Positions 22,323 to 26,997 of a stretch of DNA of 26,997 nt are shown here, piece by piece (the stretch's first letter is position 1; each line of letters opens with the position of its first letter). The stretch lies in IMG/VR virus record IMGVR_UViG_3300047552_001695, positions 1 through 26,997 of that record. The stretch is one strand, 5' to 3'. Both the position numbers and the translations under genes were made by a program. Source of the DNA: a virus. The notes beneath the pieces were generated by a model, which saw nothing but the letters and a program-made list of their open reading frames with translations, made no database searches and had not been told where the DNA came from.

Positions 22323-24070
22323 AAAATACAGTCATCCTTTCCAATTTCATATTGTTCAACAATGACTTGACATGTTAAAATGCCTTTGAAATTATTAACT
22401 CCAACTGTGCCAATCACATTTATTATAATCTCATCTTGTTCGGAATCCCAGCTATTGAGCCAAGTCAATATTTCATCTTGAGTTGTACATTGAAATTTAA
22501 CGAAAGCAATTTCATCGTTTAAATAAAATTTCCACGTATTTTTTTCTTTCCCCATTAATTCAATTTGTTGTTTATTTACACTAATATTTTTGATAACCAC
22601 AAAACTTTCTTTAAGTCCTTGCCCATAAATATTTTTGAGATCATTCATGTCTTTTATAAATTTAATATTTAACTCGTTTGAGTCAAGAATAAAGTCAACA
22701 GCATAACAATGTGAAAAATCAACATCTTTTAGTAATTCGTTTGTTTTTTGTATTACCAAGGGGATATTTTCTTTGGCAATACCAACTCCAAACGCTCCTT
22801 GGTGACCAGTACAATATTTAAACAGTTGTGTATTTTCTAAAAAATCTTTAAAATTTTCAATAGGAGAGTCATCTATGTTTCTAGAACTACCTGAAAAACA
22901 ATCATTATCTTTTTTTCGCAATAAAACACAAGGTTTGTTATATTTTTCTGCGATTTTAATTGCAACCATACCAGTCATATTTTCGTCTAAAATGTCCGTG
23001 ACATTTGCAAAAATAATTTTGTTATTATGAAAATTATTTTTATAAATTAATTCGTCAATTTTATCTCCACCTGAATGTGTGAGTTTTGCTTGTCTTGCTT
23101 TAGCATTTCCACACAATCTAGCAACCCTAGAATATATGTCTTCAAGTATTTCAATTGGTTCTGGATCGTCTTTTGATTTTTTTCGAGGCTTATATTTAAA
23201 CCATTCATCTTCTTCAACAAATGCCTTAAACATTAATTCTTTTTCATCAGAATCTCCAGAGCGTATCATTGCATTAATTAATGGCACAACATACCATTGC
23301 ACACTAATGATATTAATAATATTGTTCATCGAATACGATTGCTTGTTAATTAATGCTTGCAATAATTTATTTTTAATTTTATTTAATCCTTTTTCAATAA
23401 GTCTTTTGGTTTCATACGATTTAATGTCCATGCAATCTGCAATATTTCCCAATGCAACTAAATCTAAAAAGTTATTGGCATAATTAACCCAATGTGCTTC
23501 ATCCAAGGCTTGAAGAAATTTATATGTAACGCCTGCACCAGATAAATTTGTATTTAAATAATTGCCCATTTGACAATTAACAACAATTGCATATGGATTT
23601 TGCACATCAATAATATGATGATCCAATATTATAATATCAATATTTTTTTCTTGTAATTTTTGACATTGTTGTACATCGTTAGTTCCTGCATCTGGCACAA
23701 TTAATAAATTTATATCTTGTGGTATTTGTATGTCATCTGATATACCATGTTGTTTTTGCCTATGCAAAGAATAAGATACATTAACATTTGAATTTAAAAG
23801 CTTCAAATATTTATATAGCATTGCTGCGGACGTATATCCATCACAATCACAATCCACTAAAATATGTATGTAACTATTATTGTTCAAATGTTTTAACAAA
23901 CAACTTATAGCCTCTTGTATATTGTCTAATAAACTCCAATCATACAAAACTGAATCATTCAAATTTAAATACTCTTGAGGATTTACAATGCCCCGATTTA
24001 ACAATACAGTTTCTTTGGGACGTTTAATATCATTAGTGCTTCCAGGTATTAATTTAAATCTCATAAACAT
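22319..24070 (-). CDS. recJ: RecJ-like single-strand DNA exonuclease, DHH family (583 aa)
   Basis: AAAGGCGG precedes two in-frame ATGs (24070 and 24064); the first is used here. DHH motifs: I VDCDCDGYTS (72-81), II VPDAGTND (125-132), III LDHHI (149-153), the LSGAGVTYKF segment, and IV LVALGNIADCMD (204-215). The C-terminal part has the DHHA1-type SGSSRN and CTGHQGAFGVGI. RecJ degrades 5'-ended single strands in repair; in SPbeta the homologue YorK lies between primase and polymerase genes, as here. It overlaps the polymerase gene by 4 nt, so the two are translationally coupled. The N-terminus is shorter than in bacterial RecJ. Confidence 0.92.
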   Translation of the reverse strand: MFMRFKLIPGSTNDIKRPKETVLLNRGIVNPQEYLNLNDSVLYDWSLLDNIQEAISCLLKHLNNNSYIHILVDCDCDGYTSAAMLYKYLKLLNSNVNVSYSLHRQKQHGISDDIQIPQDINLLIVPDAGTNDVQQCQKLQEKNIDIIILDHHIIDVQNPYAIVVNCQMGNYLNTNLSGAGVTYKFLQALDEAHWVNYANNFLDLVALGNIADCMDIKSYETKRLIEKGLNKIKNKLLQALINKQSYSMNNIINIISVQWYVVPLINAMIRSGDSDEKELMFKAFVEEDEWFKYKPRKKSKDDPEPIEILEDIYSRVARLCGNAKARQAKLTHSGGDKIDELIYKNNFHNNKIIFANVTDILDENMTGMVAIKIAEKYNKPCVLLRKKDNDCFSGSSRNIDDSPIENFKDFLENTQLFKYCTGHQGAFGVGIAKENIPLVIQKTNELLKDVDFSHCYAVDFILDSNELNIKFIKDMNDLKNIYGQGLKESFVVIKNISVNKQQIELMGKEKNTWKFYLNDEIAFVKFQCTTQDEILTWLNSWDSEQDEIIINVIGTVGVNNFKGILTCQVIVEQYEIGKDDCIL

Positions 24071-24118
24071 TACCGCCTTTTAATAAAATTATAAGTTAAT
24101 TATTACATTATACACTAA

Positions 24119-25144
24119 TTACTTAATTTTGTATATACATTTTGTGATAAGATTTTGCCAATTTTCTTCTTTGTCGGTTGGAGACTCTTTTTCCTGCAAT
24201 ATATGCTTGTCATCAATAATACAATAAATGTTTATTTTGTCTATAAATTTATCCGCAATGTCTTCTAACTCAGGTTTGTTAACATCTTTGTCAAAAGCGA
24301 ATATTAAATCAACTCCTAATCTAGTTAATTTGTCAATTTGTGTCTGTGAAATCTTTTTCCCACCGATGGAAACTGTATTATAAAATCCCATTGACCATGC
24401 TTGCATCGTCGCTTTTTCAGATTCAAATATATACACTTTTCCAAGTCTTTTAATAAATGGATATGTTTTATTTAGTCCATAAAGAACCTTTGATTTTGTA
24501 CAGGGCTCAAGATATATGTATTTTTGTTCCCAAGGTTCTATATGATTTTGAAATAATCTACCTTTTACTCCAATCAGATCATTTATTTCAGAATATATGG
24601 GAATTGTAATGCGATTGCTTTCAGGATCATAACCAATGCCAAATTCTTGTTGTGTTTCATAACTAATATTGTCTTGTAAAAACATGTCGTTGACATATGG
24701 TTTATAATAAGAAAGTATATTTTGACTAATTGGCTTTAAAGGCAGATTATCATCTATGTCTAAATTTGATTGTTGTAAATTATAAATTAACTTAGTAATT
24801 CTTAAGCTTTCTGGCAATTGCTCATCAAAATTATGATAATAACTAATTCCAATTATGTCGCAAACAAATTTGATGCTTGCAAATGGAGTTAGTTGTTTAT
24901 TAAACCCCACTAAAGATATTAAATCTGAAGGTAATTTTCCATTTGACGTTATATCTCTAGTGTAATTTACAACATTAATGTATTCTGTATTATAAATTGA
25001 AATGGCGGTTGTATTGTCCCCATTATAATTTGCACAAGACCAATATGTATGATGATATTTGATGTGATGACATCCAACAGACTCCAATATTTGTGGAATC
25101 AAGTTATGTGTAAAAATATGACTTTTTAAGTCTTTGCCATTCAT
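24119..25144 (-). CDS. DnaG/TOPRIM-type DNA primase (341 aa)
   Basis: GTGGAGG lies 5 nt before the ATG at 25144. The N-terminal ~75 residues look like the primase zinc domain, but the ligands are irregular (C25-HH, HHTYWSC37ANYNGDN). The central region (~160-205: EFGIGYDPESNRITIPIYSE... GVKGRLF) matches the basic N-terminal subdomain of the DnaG catalytic core. The TOPRIM metal site follows: E241 in YIFESEKATMQ and D285-x-D287 in FAFDKDV. It makes RNA primers for the fork. It is much shorter than DnaG and lacks the C-terminal helicase-binding domain, like SPbeta YorJ as I recall. Its neighbours are the helicase and RecJ genes. Confidence 0.88.
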   Translation of the reverse strand: MNGKDLKSHIFTHNLIPQILESVGCHHIKYHHTYWSCANYNGDNTTAISIYNTEYINVVNYTRDITSNGKLPSDLISLVGFNKQLTPFASIKFVCDIIGISYYHNFDEQLPESLRITKLIYNLQQSNLDIDDNLPLKPISQNILSYYKPYVNDMFLQDNISYETQQEFGIGYDPESNRITIPIYSEINDLIGVKGRLFQNHIEPWEQKYIYLEPCTKSKVLYGLNKTYPFIKRLGKVYIFESEKATMQAWSMGFYNTVSIGGKKISQTQIDKLTRLGVDLIFAFDKDVNKPELEDIADKFIDKINIYCIIDDKHILQEKESPTDKEENWQNLITKCIYKIK

Positions 25145-25173
25145 GCGAGCCTCCACATTTTAATATTAGCTAT

Positions 25174-26691
25174 TCACTTGCCATTATTTGCTCTGATGAT
25201 GTAACCAACTTCATACCAAGTATTATAATTTAAGTCAACTTCAAATAACAACAACTTATCTTTAGCTCCACCTCTATTTTTGTCAATACAAATTGCGTAA
25301 TATGTTTTTTTGATATCTAAAGACTTTGGAATAGTGTTGCCCCAATCTTGACTAGAAATATAATTGTATTTAGAATAATCTTCTTTTGGAATTCTTTTTC
25401 CTATCGTCAACATATCAACAACATGCTTCATTTGTTTTGCGTTGGCAATATTATTACTACTTAATTTAAATATATCTGTCCAGACTGTATCATCTGTTAA
25501 TTGAAAAACCGCCCACAAAAACATTTTTAATTCTTTAGTCACTTCTTTTAATTTTGTTGCCGTTTGCTTAATTAGTTCCCAATTGTCGTTGTTGTACCCT
25601 TTTAAGGTATCATATCCAGCATATTTAACTCCATAAATAATATTATGTTTTCTATATTCAAATTCTAATGCTTGATCGGAATAATCGCCACCAACATCTT
25701 TAAAAAATATTTGTTTCTCTTTTTTACTATCTATCCATTTCCCTACTTCAAGAATTTTATTGTATTCTGGAGAACATTTATACACCCTATAAATATATTC
25801 TTCTTCAGTTTCAACAAATTCCCCACGGGAATCAACCTTTCTTTCGATAAAATTTCCATTAGCATCTCTATATAATCCCAATACAATTTCTCTTTCTGGT
25901 TTGCAAATGTCAATTTGGTGAATCGTTTGAAACTCTTGATTATTAACCACTGTAGTAATTAAACAACTGCGCAAATCTTCTTCATCCATTTCATTACTTA
26001 ACAATAAAAACTTTTCGTTTTTGATAAGAGTAATGTATGCCATTAACTTCATTAGATTTCTAGTTTTCCCTTCGTTGCTTAAAAATCCATTGAATACGGC
26101 TTTGCCAGATCTACAACCCCGAAACATCGAATTCATTAATTCATAGGGCATTTCTAATCCTATTTGAGGTTTAATTAAAAAAGTACTAATTGATTTCTCT
26201 ATGTTTTCGTTAAGTACAACACTTTCTTCGTTGGCTAAAATTACTGTATTTATCTTATCTGCTTTGGCTCTAATAATTTTATAAATATCTGTTGCAGTCC
26301 ACTCGTTAAATTTTTTATGTTGCATGATTTTTTGCACAGGATAGCCATTGCGTTGATATTCTCTCACTAGAGAATATTTTTTTACTATATTAAAATAGTT
26401 TTTAAAATCGTCTATGTCTGCTAATTGCATCCATTTTACAACTAACTTAAAGCCACCGTATTTTTTATATGCAGATAATCTGTCTTTGTCTTGGCTCATA
26501 AATATATTTAATTTATACATTAATTCATATGTATCATAAAAAAACTTTGTCACTTCGTCATCCAAATCATATTTGCTCCTTATATACTGCCCCCAAGAAA
26601 CATATAAGTCAGGATTTTTATAAAAACAACCAACTAAAAGAATTTCGTTTTGAATATTATTAATATCTTTTACTTCTGTGCTTTCATTCAA
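25174..26691 (-). CDS. DnaB-like replicative helicase, divergent (505 aa)
   Basis: GGAGG lies 7 nt before a TTG at 26691, the likely start; the ATG at 26706 would contain the ribosome site. Residues ~10-110 resemble the DnaB N-terminal helical domain. The RecA-like domain has Walker A GFLSNEGKT (202-210), LLLSNEMDEEDLRSC (DnaB motif 1a, normally FSLEM), a Walker B-like KYAGYDTLKGY, AVFQLTDD (motif 3, normally SQL) and IDKNRGGAKD (motif 4, normally KQRNG). Insertions between motifs are long (~265-320). It would unwind the fork ahead of the polymerase. It corresponds by context to SPbeta YorI. Motif drift suggests adaptation to its own primase. Confidence 0.88.
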   Translation of the reverse strand: MNESTEVKDINNIQNEILLVGCFYKNPDLYVSWGQYIRSKYDLDDEVTKFFYDTYELMYKLNIFMSQDKDRLSAYKKYGGFKLVVKWMQLADIDDFKNYFNIVKKYSLVREYQRNGYPVQKIMQHKKFNEWTATDIYKIIRAKADKINTVILANEESVVLNENIEKSISTFLIKPQIGLEMPYELMNSMFRGCRSGKAVFNGFLSNEGKTRNLMKLMAYITLIKNEKFLLLSNEMDEEDLRSCLITTVVNNQEFQTIHQIDICKPEREIVLGLYRDANGNFIERKVDSRGEFVETEEEYIYRVYKCSPEYNKILEVGKWIDSKKEKQIFFKDVGGDYSDQALEFEYRKHNIIYGVKYAGYDTLKGYNNDNWELIKQTATKLKEVTKELKMFLWAVFQLTDDTVWTDIFKLSSNNIANAKQMKHVVDMLTIGKRIPKEDYSKYNYISSQDWGNTIPKSLDIKKTYYAICIDKNRGGAKDKLLLFEVDLNYNTWYEVGYIIRANNGK

Positions 26692-26705
26692 ATACAACAC
26701 CTCCA

Positions 26706-26997
26706 TTAAAACAAATCATCAAGTATGTCTGCAAACTCTTTGTCTATTTGCTCATGACCATTTATATTGTTTATTTTCGGCAAACTAATTTGGTCATAAG
26801 CTTTGTCAATATTTATAGTTTGTTCCAGAACCTTTTCTTTTTCTTTCCATTCTAAAAACGAATCATATTTACTTAGTAAAACTGCTAAATCATAATTTAT
26901 TCTTGACGATCTATCTAATTCTTTCCCCTTTTGTTGATTGTAATTATAAAGTTTATCTAATTCTTGTTTTTTTCGTTGCCACATATCTAATAAGTCC
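26706..26997 (-). CDS. Unknown protein, cut by the window edge (C-terminal part, at least 96 aa)
   Basis: The frame stays open through an ATG at 26984 to the edge of the window, and that ATG has no ribosome site, so the true start probably lies outside. The visible part is hydrophilic and helical, Lys/Glu-rich at first (RKKQELDKLYNYNQQKGKEL), with an acidic end (HEQIDKEFADILDDLF). The stop overlaps the region just before the helicase gene, so it belongs to the replication operon; helicase loader or accessory roles are possible but not shown. Confidence 0.65.
   Translation of the reverse strand, partial: DLLDMWQRKKQELDKLYNYNQQKGKELDRSSRINYDLAVLLSKYDSFLEWKEKEKVLEQTINIDKAYDQISLPKINNINGHEQIDKEFADILDDLF

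Noticed and set aside
23079-23483. 134-codon + strand frame opposite the RecJ-like gene
   Set aside because: Antisense to conserved coding sequence, with no ribosome site or promoter; a shadow of codon bias.
1-26997. tRNA genes, rRNA, insertion sequences and transposase genes
   Set aside because: No cloverleaf-like sequence, transposase motif or terminal inverted repeats were seen on either strand by eye.

Overview
This 27-kb window is very AT-rich and carries strong GGAGG/AAGGAG ribosome-binding sites, consensus sigma-A promoters and Gram-positive phage genes, so the host is a low-GC Firmicute. The B12-dependent ribonucleotide reductase and the small ferredoxin:thioredoxin-reductase-like protein lean towards an anaerobic Clostridium-type host, but that is inference. 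The combination of a lysis cassette, a plasmid partition and replication block, and a phage replisome points to a large temperate phage kept as an extrachromosomal plasmid (a phage-plasmid).

Left arm (1-2950, + strand): two genes of unknown function (265-1435) lie behind a long hairpin and a promoter. After two terminators comes a lysis cassette: an XhlA-like membrane protein, an N-acetylmuramoyl-L-alanine amidase and a phi-LC3-type holin, closed by a terminator.

Plasmid-maintenance block (2970-6676): 12-bp AT-rich direct repeats (candidate centromere), parA, and a small ribbon-helix-helix-like ParB. Next is a 307-bp control region and a helix-turn-helix Rep protein. The control region holds opposed promoters and a hairpin terminator that reads only on the minus strand. 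Together these predict a countertranscript RNA of about 72 nt lying wholly inside the rep leader. Converging on rep from the minus strand is a tyrosine recombinase. Between the two genes is an inverted repeat shaped like a recombinase crossover site (9-bp arms, 8-bp asymmetric spacer), which could resolve plasmid multimers.

Minus-strand early operon 1 (11231 down to 5783) has a perfect TTGACA-17-TATAAT promoter. It encodes small Cys-rich proteins, a homing-endonuclease-like protein, a RusA-type resolvase, two zinc knuckles on one peptide, an Rnl5-type RNA ligase and the recombinase. Minus-strand early operon 2 (16705 down to 11326) has another perfect promoter. It is a nucleotide-metabolism unit: an unknown protein, class II ribonucleotide reductase (NrdJ), mini-FTR, dUTPase, a small basic protein, a divergent ThyX and a membrane-anchored 3D-domain protein. 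Minus-strand operon 3 (window edge down to 16746) is a replisome: DnaB-like helicase, DnaG/TOPRIM primase, RecJ/DHH nuclease, DnaE-type polymerase with an intact PHP site, and a RecD2 helicase. From memory this resembles the yorI-yorM region of Bacillus phage SPbeta.

The genes suggest two modes: low-copy plasmid maintenance (Par, Rep with antisense control, recombinase) and lytic replication on a phage-encoded replisome fed by its own dNTP supply. The most interesting signals are the antisense RNA in the rep leader, the mini-FTR next to NrdJ, the recombination-like site, and the ThyX homologue with an altered signature motif. All family calls rest on motif reading; no database was searched.
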